From: Kryptolebias marmoratus
Lineage: Eukaryota > Chordata > Actinopteri > Cyprinodontiformes > Rivulidae
Direction of reading: 5' to 3'
DNA: 64,000 bases
Assembly (NCBI RefSeq): GCF_001649575.2
Contig: NC_051434.1
Coordinates: 9,798,412-9,862,411 of the forward strand
Shown: in pieces, positions 24,086 to 36,465 of the stretch
How the letters are laid out: the number at the start of each line of letters is the position of its first letter
How positions within the stretch are numbered: position 1 is the first letter of the stretch
Translations under genes and position numbers: made by a program
Notes under the pieces: generated by a model
What the model was told of the DNA's origin: nothing
Seen by the model: only the letters and a program-made list of their open reading frames with translations
The model's database searches: none

Positions 24086-26869
24086 TATATAAAGGTTGTT
24101 TGCTTTGTTCAGTTTGAGTCTGCAACTAAAACTGAGGTTCTGCGTGCTTGGATTATTTCCTTATTTTGTTATTTCCCTGCAGATTATCTGAATCCTTTGA
24201 AAACGTCCTGCCATAAAGGATTTCATCTTGTGCTCCAAAAACAGCAAATTAAATCACACTTCTGGTTCTTTGGCTTCTGGGTTCTCTTGACTTTGACCAT
24301 ACTGTAACAAAGTCTTGGTAAAAAAAAAAAAAATAAAATAAAAATACTATTTGATTAGCTTTACCTATGAAGTTAAGTGATATAGCAGTAATTCTTGTCA
24401 ATATTATTAACTGTATATAGCTAGATAAAAGGTATTCTGGAGATGCTGCACTTAACTCTTTGCTCTGGCTCTTTAAAATGCAAACCCTGTAAATATTTTG
24501 AATGCATGAATTCTGAACACAGTGGGGAGCTGGGAAAAAGCAACATTTCCTGTCTTGTTTCTATGATTTATTTATAGTTTTATAGTTTGTGTTCTTGGAC
24601 CAAACGGTTCAAAGGATTCTCTGAGGCTTATAAAACTACATCTTTTTACTGGTTTGTATTTGCACTGCTAGAATAAACGGAGTGACTATACAACACTGGC
24701 AAATATGAGCAAATCTCCTCCATTAGCACAAGAGGTTTTTGTTTATAAGACATAATACTTTAAATAGGACAAATGATGGTTCTGATTGGAACAATTACAG
24801 TCCTGTGTTAAGAAAACTGCTACTATAAAACAAGAAAGTGAACGGCCACAGTTCCTGCAGTATTAAAACAAAAAAGAAGGAATTGTAGCTGGATTAAATG
24901 ATTATAAGAACTGTGAAAAGGTTCCTTCAGTCCAAAAGCGCCTTATGTCAACTTCTGAACAAGTACTGATCTCTTACTAGCTTTTTTGATAAGTGTTGTC
25001 TATAACGAATTGCACAGATGCAGGTACAGGGACTTTTCTGACGTCTTTAATTATTTTCACATGTTAGTTAAATGTTTTTGGTTCAGTGATGAGCTAAAGC
25101 AGATCTGCTGTCTATCTTTATTACTTGATGGATCCTCCGCTTTGATTTCCTAGTGAGGCTTTAAACTGTTACCTCCAGTAATCATCATCATCATATAAAT
25201 CTATTTTTTCTTTAGTGTTGTCACTGCATTGCCAACAATATTAATAATGCATAATTTTAGCTGTGGACAAAACCTTTCAAAGCAACAAGTACAAAATGTT
25301 CAGGGAGTAATGAAATCATAAATGGGCTAATCATGTTGCAGAATTTTATGCTGCAGCAAAAAACAAACAAAGAAAAAAAACATATTGCAATTGACAAATT
25401 GTTTACCACTCCTTCATTAAAAGCAATCATGTAGTACTCATCAGGAGACTAGAAATTCTTCAGCCTGCTCTTTGTGCATCCTTGGTACCATTACCAGCAC
25501 CAATTTGTGGACTTGTGTGCAGACATCTCTCATTCGGCTCCTCTTATTATTCTGTTTTATTATCTCTACTGGCTCAGTCATTTGAAATATTGCCTCTAAA
25601 ATATTCTGTTTTTATCGTACTTGAATCACTTTTTTTTGTCAATTTATTCTCCCAGTCGCGTCACCTCCACCTGATCCCCAATTTACCCTTTCCCTTTTGC
25701 ACAGTTCTTCTCCTGCACTGCTGCCTCTCATCTTGCTTTTCTTATTTAGAATCATTTCTTTCTCTACCCTGTTCCATCCTTCTAGTTATACACCCTCCCT
25801 TTTATTGTCTTTTTATCAATTATCTCTTTTCTTTCATTCTCCCTCCGTGGCAGCCTTTCTAATATGCTGAATCTAAAAAGCATGTGTAGTGAGAGAAATC
25901 TTCCTCCAGTTTTGACTGAGGAAGATGAGCTCTCTTGCTATTAAAGTTCAGAAATAAAGCAGACATACTTCTCTGGGTTTGCCAACAAAACCTGTCGTGC
26001 CTGACAAATAGGAGCGATGGAACCCGCTCAAAATAACGTTTTGTATTTAACGTTTTGTTGTAAGAGTAGTTTCTTTCATATGTTAAACAAGATAAATCCT
26101 TAAAGACAGTTAACCCCATTATTGTCATAGTTTCAAAGGGAATATGAAAATGAACCTCCAAATGAAAACATTTCTTCATGCACGACTACTGTGTCTACAT
26201 GACGTTTGCTTTTTTTTTTTTCATGTGCCAATTAGCAGCGCTAATCACATTTTCTGTGTAATACAGAGGAGTGTGAAGAAATGTTTGCTTCACAGATGAA
26301 AGTGTCTCCTGTGACCATCACCAGAGACACAATTCAGTCTGCAACCGACTCATTTATAGTAGATTAAACATTTCAGCAAAATCAAATATTAGGCTGAACA
26401 TGAAAAACTTCTGCACCTTCTGTGGTGCCATCTGCTCAGTCTTTATCTTAGAAACTCTTGACTTTTTTTATTTTAACTCAAACTCTTCACTTCATCCAGC
26501 TGAGAAAATCCTGCTTTCAATGAGACCTTTAAGTGTATGGATTTTCAAGAAGTGAGAAAGATCAATAAATCTTAAAAAAAAAAAATTCTATTGAAAATAT
26601 TCATTTTTTTCCCCTTTCAGAGTTAAAAGCTGAGTTTACCCCATGGCTTTAGCTGTCAGAGATGGTGCAGGAGCCAGTTACTCTGTCGTAGTTCAACAGT
26701 CCAGACCCTTCTTATTAAAACAGCACAAAAGACTAATTATTTCTGCAGTGCTTTGATTTACATGCAATTAAAGTTTCATGTGAGCCCAGATAAAGCAGGA
26801 GGAGGACAAGGGGAGAGTCGAGAGCTGAGCGGGATGGAGGGGAGAGAGGATTAAAAGGAGAAACTAGAC

Positions 26870-27109
26870 ACTGGAAGTGAGTGAAGCAGCAAAATGGAGC
26901 AAAAAAATACAACTTGGTGACAGAGAGAGGAACAGTGTTTGTGAGAGGTGAGAGGACCAGAGATCAGAGGAGATGTGAGGCGAGCCATCATTTGGCAAGG
27001 GAAGTGATGACACAGCACATCCATCTCAGTGGCAGGTGCCTGCTGTTGCTCCTTTACTGAGGACAAAGGAGGAGAGATCTGCACAACATGAAAACTACTG
27101 CACCTCGAG
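26870..27109 (+). other. possible plus-strand first exon (unknown gene)
   Basis: This is a purine-rich, more GC-rich block in AT-rich surroundings. Near its end ATG at 27088 opens MKTTAPR and runs to the donor CGAG/GTAACA at 27109. There is no recognised promoter or downstream exon, and the Tc1 relic begins only 90 bases on. It may be a simple purine-rich tract. Confidence 0.12.
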
Positions 27110-27198
27110 GTAACATAAAAACATAAACTCTACTCATTGTATTATCACACACATATATACTAATAAGAATCCTCACAGTTTGATCATTTAAGACTAAG

Positions 27199-28636
27199 TA
27201 CAACCCCAATTCTAAATAAAAGTTTGGATGTCGTGTAAAATTTAACTAAAAGAATACAGTGATTAGGAGATCTCATAAAGAATAGAATATAGTAAACATC
27301 TTGAATGTTTAAGCTGTGCTAGTTTGGGGGAAAATCTTGAATTTTATGACAGCAGCACATCTCAGATAAGTTATGACAGGGCCATGTTTAGCACTGTAAA
27401 AGATCCCCTCTTATTTTCACATCAGTCTGTGAACATCTCTAGGAACTGAGGAGAGAAGCTGCTGGAGTTGTTGCAGGGAATGTTGTCCCATTCTCGTCTG
27501 ATGTAGCTGTTCAACAGGCCTGTTTTTCATTTGTTTTTGTGGATTTTTTGTTTCATGATGGGTCAAATGTTTTCAGCTGGTGAGAGGTTTGAACTGCAGG
27601 CAGACCTGTTCTGCTATGAAGCCATTATGTTATAATGGATGGAGATTTAATGTCGTCTTGCTGAAATATTCAAGGCCTTCTCTGAAAAAGATTGTTTGGA
27701 TGAGAGTATTTATTGTTCTAAAACCTGTATATACTTTTTTGCATTGATGGATGTGTAAGCTGCCTATATCAGAGGCACTAATGTACCCCCATACCATCAG
27801 AGAGGCAGTCTTTTGAACTATGTGGAGGTTATGCCATTTGTGGTTTCCAAAAACAATTTCAAATTTTAATTTGTCTGACCACAGATCAGTTTTCTTCTCT
27901 GCCTCAGTCTGTTTTAAATGAACCTTAGCTCAGAGAAGACAGCAGAATTTCTGGATGGTGGCTTCTTCTTTGCAGGATAGAGCTTTAAGCAGCATTAGTG
28001 GATGTTTCAGTGAGCTGTGTTTACAGATAGTGATCTGTGGAAGTGTTCCTGAGTCCAGAACAGAATCAGACCTGTTTTTAATGCAGCGGTCCCTGAGGGC
28101 CCAAAGATCACAGCCATCCAATACTGCCTTTCAGCTTTTTGACCTTTGAGCTCAGAGATTTCTCCAGATTCTTCTTATTTTTTATGATATGAACTGTAGA
28201 TGATTGCATGTTTAAATATTCAAAAAAATTCACTACTTTTAGACAGTTTTTTGTAGACTTGTGAACCTCTGCAAATCTTTACTTCTGTGACTCAGTCTCT
28301 CTAAAATGCTTGTTTTATACAGAGTCCTCTTATTGACCTGTTGCTAATGAACCTAATTACTTGTAAAATGCTCCTCCAGCTGTTTCTTATTTGTACCACT
28401 CACTTTTACAGCCTTTTGTTGCCTCTGTACCAACTTTTTATGAGATGTGTTGCTGCCACAAAATTCAAAATTGCCTTGTTTCTTTTCATAAAAATGACAC
28501 AGTTTCTCAGTTTAAACACTTGGTGTTTACTGCGTTCCATTTGTGATTAAAATATGGGTGTTTGAGATTTGTAAATCATTGAACTGTATTATTTAAATTT
28601 TACACAATGTCCCAACTTTTTCAAATTGGGGTTGTA
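27199..28636 (-). mobile_element. decayed Tc1/mariner-like transposon
   Basis: The left end TACAACCCCAATTCTAAA and the right end (read backwards TACAACCCCAATTTGAAAAA) form inverted repeats that continue about 50 bases with GTGTAAAATTTAA. The outer TA fits a Tc1/mariner target site. On the minus strand, 27930-28121 keeps transposase-like residues (CDLWALRDRCIKNRSDSV), resembling the DNA-binding linker region of Tc1-type transposases abundant in fish. Frameshifts and stops break the frame, so the element is dead. It reaches about 1.44 kb and appears to keep both ends. Confidence 0.85.
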
Positions 28637-30107
28637 CACATTTGCAATTGTAAAGAGTCAAATTATCACAGGAAACTTTATTTAGTGATTTATGTGAACT
28701 GCATCATAAATTATTTCAACTACTTTTTCCTGTGATCTTTAGGCTTAATACTCTTTACACAAGTAGTGATATGCTAATATAAGAAAATATAAATAATTTA
28801 ACAGCTTGATTAAATCATTTCTTTAATCATGAATAATCTCTAGTTTTCTTTTCTCAGATGTGACCGTCGACTTGTTCCCTCAGATGTTATGTAACTCTAT
28901 GGTTTGTAAATCAGTAATCGTAGCCCAGAGCTTCTTGGCATTTCTATTTGAATGCGCTGCTCTGTAAGAATGGGATGGATGTGCCGTGACAGGGAACAAA
29001 ACTAGTCGAGTACGATGCAAAGTAAGAGCGTGACATAATAAGCTGCAGTCAAGTCACTGAATATCTAGTGATGTGATGACAACAAATAAATTCAGCAGTT
29101 TTTAACACACACAATAGGCATCCACTGAGGGTGGATGATTTATTGTGTGATCATTAATGCATCAGCCAAACACACAAAACAGTTTCCGGGTGAGTTTCGT
29201 GAGAGGTAAGGTTGTAAATAACGCCCAGAAAATAACAGAGGAGAGAAGGGGAATGAAAGCTAGATGAAAGAGAGGGCTTGATAATAACAAAAGCAATAAA
29301 AAGGAGATGCCTTTTCCCAGCTCTGATTCTGTGCGCATCCCAGTTTGTGAGGATGAGTTTGGGAGAGATTTTCTGCCTATACGCACCCACACAGCTCTGT
29401 CTAAATGAGTCACATCGTCCTATTAATCACCACTTACAGCTACATACTAGAATTCCTTTATGGGAATGTCTTACAATGTTACAAACAGCGGGACGTTTTC
29501 TTATGCATTTATCTCAACTGCTGGCTGAAATTTTTTTAAAAAGATGCAACATCAGGGCCATTTTCTTCCTCTAAAACAAACACAGACTGCCCCGACTGAA
29601 GGATAAAGTAAAAAAAAACAAAAAACAGCTCAGTTTGACAGCAGTGAATGACACCAGTGTGTCATCTAGCCCTTTCTTCTGAGTGAAAGGATCCAGCTGG
29701 CTCACTTGTCAATCCATTTAAAGCACCTTCCCAACAGATGTACAGCTGGAGGCGCTCCAGGGAACGTGCAAACACACTTAGGCATGCACCTACACACACA
29801 CCATCCTCTATTACACAATATTCATAGCATTCTGTGAGCTACTCCATACACCCATTTGCACACAATTATTATATACTTTTACTTTATGATCTCTCCAAAT
29901 GAAACACCCAATCTCTTGTCTTTATGCTGTCACACACACTTTACATTTTTTAACCAAATTAAGACAATATTGTAGCATATTCTTCTTCAGTTTTGATCAG
30001 ATCTTCATTAAAACAAGATTCTCTAAAAAGCCAAACCTTTGCCACCACAACATTTGATGCACACAGATAATTATTCATAATTACAGAAGACGGCACAAGT
30101 TACTTAC

Positions 30108-30670
30108 AAGAGTTCCTTTGGCTCCCGTCTCTTGCACCAGGTGAGGTGGACATCCCAGCAGGATGATTCTGTCCTCACAAGATAACCGAATTGGAAGGAG
30201 GGAGCAGGAGGACGGCACAAGTATAGCACACCACAAACTCCACCGATCACGACAGATCCTGCCCACCGTGCATCCTCACGCTGCCACTCAGTCAGCACAC
30301 ATGCTCCTCAGCGCAAAGGATGCTTCACTCGCAGCTTCTCCGGCAGAGGAACGCACACTCATGTGCTCTCGAATGTTAAGCGTCCTCAAGAAAGCCACAA
30401 AACGTACACGTGCACGTATGGATTGAGACTGCACCAGTGTCTTTCCCGGTGAGGGGGGCTGCTGCTGAGGCTGAGGAGGGATGGAGAGGAGCAAAGATGA
30501 TTGGAGCGTACCACTGGCTGCTGCTGAGAGAGGGAGGAAGGGGGGGTCAGAGGAGAGGAGGTGAGGAAAAGGGTGTGCACAGAAGGAGAACAAGAAATAA
30601 GGAGTTTGTGTAGCTGCAGTTTTGCTGCAAATCATGAATACATTTGGCTCTGACCTTTAAACACACTAAT
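30108..30670 (-). CDS. dtnbp1: candidate alternative first exon of dysbindin (leader plus 15 codons)
   Basis: On the minus strand a TATA box at 30701-30693 predicts a start near 30670. A GC-rich leader then runs to the strong donor CTCTT/GTAAGTAA after 30108. ATG at 30153 follows an in-frame TGA and encodes MSTSPGARDGSQRNS, ending in phase 1 with T. Spliced to the dysbindin exon at 7374 (TG GAG CTG) it gives Leu-Glu-Leu-Asp, in frame. The product would skip the N-terminus and most of the coiled coil, much like the short DBNDD2 layout. The leader is long, about 515 bases, with several upstream ATGs, including one opening a 115-codon frame, which would limit translation. Only bases 30108-30153 would be coding. 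What is seen: TATA, donor, phase. What is inferred: that it belongs to dtnbp1. It could belong to a different minus-strand transcript. Confidence 0.38.
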
Positions 30671-30692
30671 GCCTTTTAACGCTGCCTGCACA

Positions 30693-30701
30693 CTTTATAT
30701 A
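30693..30701 (-). promoter_or_regulatory. TATA box
   Basis: CTATATAAAG on the minus strand lies about 30 bases before the start of the GC-rich leader described at 30108-30670. A second TATA-like stretch, TTATATAAATA, is just upstream near 30720. Confidence 0.45.
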
Positions 30702-31154
30702 GCCTCCTTATTTATATAAGTTAGTGAGAGGAGAAGTAGGCTGTCTCCATCGAGGGATCAGTGTCTAATAAAGTGAGTAGAAAAGTCAAAAAAAAAAAAA
30801 GAGCAAAATCTCCTTCACAATTCTTTTTCTGCTTTTGTCCCATGCACGCACACTACCACATAAAAGAGCCTTAGACTCGATGCACACCCACTATGTGTAG
30901 CTCCACTGCCTGAGGAGGGGACATAATAATCCTCCTCATTAGCATGATGCCGTGAAGAGCAACACAAATACACCTGGCTTTGTCTCCTTTGTGTCCTCCT
31001 CCTCTTTAACTGCATGTGAAAAGCACTTCATGGGAATCAAAAGATGAATCTTTCACAAGTATGGCTTTAACAAACCGCTTGTCTAATTGGTTTTAGCATT
31101 GTGGGTTTTAAAAACAATTTATTGCTGCATCAAAAGTCTAAGAATCAATCAAGT

Positions 31155-31545
31155 AAAAATTAAAAGCCTATCATTTCTTGAAGGAATGTAGATCATCTGC
31201 TACCTTTTATGCCATAGTTTATATCAAGATTATTTTATGAAGAGAAACTATTAAATTATAGCCATTTTTGTCAAACATTGAAAATAACATTATGCTCAAC
31301 CTCATGCTATATTGTGAAATGTCTTGCTCAGCGTATGTGTTGTGAATGACTCTCAGCTACTTCCACATCAAATATCAGCCTAATATCTGTAAAATTGATT
31401 GAATTATATATTAATTCTGACGATTATCTTGAAATGGACTGACTCAAAAGTTAATCAGCTGTAGATATACATCCAATGATTACTTTCTGAAAGTTTCATT
31501 ATTATTTGTTCTGTTGTTCATGAGATATTTTGCTAACAGACAACA
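31155..31545 (-). repeat. interspersed repeat family, copy G
   Basis: Reverse orientation, beginning with AAAAGCCTATCATTTCTTGA then AGGAATG, and passing TGACTCTCAGCTACTTCCAC, AATATCTGTAAAATTGATTG and TCATGAGATATTTTGCTAAC. The copy is close to full length. Confidence 0.78.
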
Positions 31546-34500
31546 CACATATTGGCAAAAAATATTATCATGGGCTTTTCATCTTTTGATGATAAGAACC
31601 ATTTAGGAATTAGCCAAAGGAAAAGCATTTAAACAAGCAAACATTCTGAGGAGAAACTAAAATCAACGAGTGTTTGTTGTTAAAATGATCAAATAAAAGA
31701 CACTCTCTAAATCCATGGGTTGAGTCTATCCTTCCTCTTTTAGACTTTGAATAGCTCAAAATACCCAAGAGCACACACACAGGAAAAATAAGAAACACCA
31801 GCAACAGCTGTCAATAACTTCTGGATGCAGCTGCACAAATGTAGCTGCAGGAAATTTAAAGGAAAATATCATAAGACTCTTAATTAGCTGAGGCTGATTA
31901 CAACACAAAGAGCTGCAGGAGGGGTGGGAAGTGCACGGGTGTGAAATTAAGGGGTTATGGAGCATCACATCAAACAATACAGGTTCATTATTAAACTGAT
32001 AATTGGAGATCTTTTTTAGAATCTGACGCTTGATTTAGAAATAACTACATATTTTTGAGTTGCTACTTTATCTTTGGAAAATCTAGACGCAGCTAACAAA
32101 TACAAAAAAGATGATTAAAGAAACAATTTAAAGTTTAAAAAATGAAATTCATATCTTCCACTGGACCTGATTCACTCTAATTTTTGCTGCGAATGTGAGA
32201 AGCAATGTTGCACTTTTACTATTTTTTCTTTAAAAACCCTAAAAGCAACAAATGTTGAAATTTTAAACCTGTATGTTATTATGATTACTCTGTCTCAACA
32301 GAGAAGAGGGTGGGGGGCAAAGTCAGCAAATCTGTTATTAACCCTCAGAGTATTTGTTCTATTCTTTTTTTAATAGAAACTGATCAAGCTAAAAGAACAA
32401 ATATTATGAAGTACATGAAGACATTTTTAAGCTGGACAGAGTGCCTAAATTTTTGTACAGGCTTGATTACAACCAGATAAAACTGGTTTTGAACCTCACT
32501 GCATCCAAAACTTGAATATGTAATTAATCTGTGTATGCAGCGCAAAATGAAATTAACTGTAAAAGTGTAACAAAATGTAAAATGACCACGTTCGTGCAAA
32601 TGCAGAGGATATTATTAATTACACATCTTAAATGTGTCCCTCCTGCAGAATAACGTCCACTAACAGGAATACTGAGGCATTTTCTCTCAGATTTCATATT
32701 CATAGTTTTTTTCTGTCAGTATTTCATAATAATTTACAAACAACACCCAACTTTTTCCATGTTCGTCTGCTTTGTTAAAAAAATAAAAAATAAAAAAATC
32801 TATATTTGCTTTGAACCATACCCAACTATTACTAAAGCATCAAAAACAAAAGCTTCGGTGAGAAAAACTAAGCGTACCAAGAAAACTGTAAGCTGAGAAT
32901 GAAAGCAAAGACAAAAAGTACTGTTGCCTTGGAAACAGACAATTTGCATTCTGTTTTATGTAATCTGTGCAGAAACGTGCCAACTTTCCCGGGCTACCTA
33001 TAAACTTTTTAACTCTCTGTGCCAGAGAAGAATCTGAGAGAAGTTTAATACAATATATTTTACAGTAACTTGAGGAGCTGCTTACTTTGTTGAGTGGCTG
33101 AAAAACATGTCCAAAATCACCCGTCCACCACCATAGTTTGCAGATATTATGAGGTGCATTTAGCAGATAAATTTAGTTTCCCTTCAAAACTCTGAGCTCT
33201 GTCCATTATGACAACATACAGTATTTTCATTTTGGTGAAAAAAAAAATCCTAAAACATAATGTTCTCAGTTTTAGGACATAAAATTAACTTTTTGAATCA
33301 GAGAATGTAGTGAAAAGTAATGCAGGTGGGAGGCATTAGTTAAACTAAACTCTGGAACATGTAAATGAGAACAAAACTTTGGTAGTGCATGACTACCTGT
33401 TCATCATGTTTTACTAGCATGTTGTCTCTACATACAGTACACAGCAGTACTGTTGAATTAAAAAGTTATTAAAATTAGTGGAATGGAGGAGAGTGAAGCT
33501 CTTTCTTTCTTTTTTGCAATCAGTTTTCAGTGAGCAGCACACCAGCTTTATCGTTAATCAGTGAAGCTTTCACCGGAATGTGTTGAACCAAACTTCATTT
33601 GGGTAAATAAAAATATTCATACTGACAAGATGCTGCAGAGATCTCCAGGCTTGTGCAGTTTACCACAAGACAATAATTATTGCTCAACCTCTGCAGTCAC
33701 TTTTTATTCTTCATCAGTTACATTTCTACGTATTTTCTTCTCTTTTTCCAACACTAATTAGTGTATGTAAACCAACTTTTATGCTGAATTACTTCTAGAT
33801 GTCTTCATTGGCATGTGATGAAGGCCATCTCACATGAAAGTGGAAAGTTGTTGCCAGGCAACTCAGCACCTCCTGCAGTTTTCTTTATTTCTCTCTTTCC
33901 CCTGTCAAATCACACTTTTTTTGTTATCACCACAAAATAAGACCAGATTAGGCTAGTTAGTTAATAATCTCAGTGTCTAGTCTGCAAAGTCAAACAAAAA
34001 GATGTATGATATAAACAAACGATGCCTCAAAGATTGAGAAAATTAGATGGAAAGGTGAGTAAAAGAGAAATGTGGAAAACATAACATTGGGTAAATTAAA
34101 AATGTATTTGGTTAAATTGAGATAGGGCTGTCACAACTCCTCCACCACATTTTTATGTGTCAATCTCATGAAATGCAAAGTTAAAAAACACCTTTTCTCA
34201 CTGCACACCTGACTGTTTCTTAATCAGCATCTCTCTGCAGTTAGTGTCACAGCTTCATTACATTAAAACCATAAATCACTGCATAAAAAACTGAAAAAAA
34301 CACTGTACACTTCAGTTAAAATACTAATTTAAAGTTGTGATCAGATGCTTCACTGCCATCATTTTATGACTTTAATTGCACACCTAAGAAGCTACAGCTT
34401 CTTTAATATAAAAAGGATTTATTTACCCTTCTGAGAAAAACTGCTGACAATCTCATCCTCCTGGTTATAATAATGCACGTTAGCACATTTGAAATACTGT

Positions 34501-34929
34501 AGAATATCAGTCTATTTTCTATTAATGTTGTAATTAAACTGACCATTGCAAGTAGTTGCATTCAAATGACTCATCTTTGTACTGACAGATTACAGTATCA
34601 TAGCTATTCCTTCGATAATGACGTGCAGGATAATGAAATTTCTGAAATGACTTGGTTTACACAGTGCTACTTTCACAGAGAAGACTAACTCCATTTGAGA
34701 TCTTCTTATAGTTGTGCATGACTTTTTAAAATACTGAGTCATTGGTCTTGTCTAATTCAAATAATAACCTAAACCATTACCAGTATATAACCCCGCTCTA
34801 AATCTATTTCCTAACCCAAAAAAGGAGGTCCAACCACATCAGGACCAGTTTTGGTTCTAATAAGGACCACCAGTCCTGAAAAGGTGGGTGATTATGCCAG
34901 AAAAGGTCCTAAAAATGTTACAAAACCAG

Positions 34930-34945
34930 CACACACACACACACA
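34930..34945. repeat. (CA)n microsatellite
   Basis: About eight CA units. Confidence 0.85.
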
Positions 34946-36084
34946 GAGACCTCAAACCACAAAGCATATCCTTTCCACAAATCCTAATTTACCCAGAGCA
35001 CATTACCATTCAGGTCACATTTATCTACAAAATAAATAAATAAATAAAAATAAGTCTTTTAAATGGAAGTGCAACCTCATTTTAAAGTCACAGTTGCAGA
35101 GTTCTGTGGGTTTTTTTTTCCATCATTTATTATGTACAAAAACTTATCTGCCAAATTAAATTTTGTTGAATTAATATAAAATGGTACAAATTTAAAGTGA
35201 TTGTCAGGGGTGTAAAATTAATTTATGATCACAATAAATAGAAAATCTTATCTCTAAAATTGTGTCAAATCACAAGGCCCTCTCTCACAAACCTCAGGTG
35301 TAACACCCATAATAAAGGCAATGAATTTGAACACTTTTTTTTTTTACATCACCTGTAACTGACTCTTCTTTCCCCAAACAAAAGCGACCAGCAGGTTGAC
35401 TGAGCAAACAGGTGCAAGCGAACAACCCTTTCTGCTCAATTTCATTTGATGTAGAAACTCGTAAAACATCTACTGAGGGAAATAAACTTCTAACAGGATG
35501 CTATATGCCAATGCAAATAACACAATGTGAAACACACAGATTTTTGTTATTATATAACCACACTGGCTAGACTGCGAGTACATTCTTATTTTGAGAAACG
35601 GCCTGCAGGACGCAGATTCTGGAGAAGAAATCCAACACAGGCAGCGAACACAACCACACACGTACACAAATGTTCAGATAGTGACTCACAGCCACACTTT
35701 TCAAAGTTGTCACAGCCACAGTGAGTCTGGATTCTACCCATGGGGCCATCTGCTCTCTTTTTAGCCAATTTTAGGAGACAAACTCAGGAGTCACTTAAGA
35801 TGCAACACTCCTCTGATGTTCCACTTGAGCATCACAATACTTTACTTAAAAAAACAGAAGGTCTGCACCATTTCTTGCCATTAGCACAGCTTGACCTAAT
35901 TTATTTTGTTTGTATTGATTGTTGTTATTTATTTCACTTCTCACATTAAAGTGCGAGTGGCAAAAAGTTCTTGTGACAACATATGAAAAGCATCTCACGC
36001 AGGATTAGGTGTAGCGTAGTCAGAATCTGACTTGGTGCATTAGGAAAAGAATACTCCATTAAATAAATATGTAATGCAATTAAA

Positions 36085-36465
36085 AGCCTAGCATTCCTTG
36101 AAGGACTGCACATCATCCTTCACTTTTCATTGTAAGCTAAAATCCTCTCATGATGACAAATTGTTTTGGTCAGACCTTATAAATGACGTTACAAACCATT
36201 TTGTGATATTGTAAGATCTCAAGATTTGTGATAACACTCAGCTTAGCTCAATTTCTGTAAAATTGAAAAATTATAGCCATTTTTATGTTAAGGTCAATTA
36301 GCTGTGGCAGCCATCTTAAACAGGGTTGTGTTCAAATATTAATGAAGTTTATTTGCACACCCAGTGATTACTTTCGGTAAAACTCATCCAGTAGTTTAAG
36401 ATTTTGTGAATGCTTAAGATACATATACACAAAAAAAACTTATGGCAGTGGGTGATAATAAACTG
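36085..36465 (-). repeat. interspersed repeat family, copy H
   Basis: Reverse orientation. It begins AAAAGCCTAGCATTCCTTGA and AGGACTGC (hairpin end) and ends with ACTTATGGCAGTGGGTGATA, the mirror of the opening of copy F. It therefore helps define both ends of the family. Confidence 0.78.

Larger units (their letters stand above)
7375..30107. other. long intron or intergenic DNA upstream of the recognised dtnbp1 exons
   Basis: About 22.7 kb with no exon of dysbindin or another known gene that I can identify. It contains repeat copies B to F, microsatellites, a Tc1 relic, a CTCF-like site at 21430 and a few short protein-like or splice-bounded stretches listed separately. If the first exon at 30108 is real, this whole stretch is one dtnbp1 intron. 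Confidence 0.5.
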
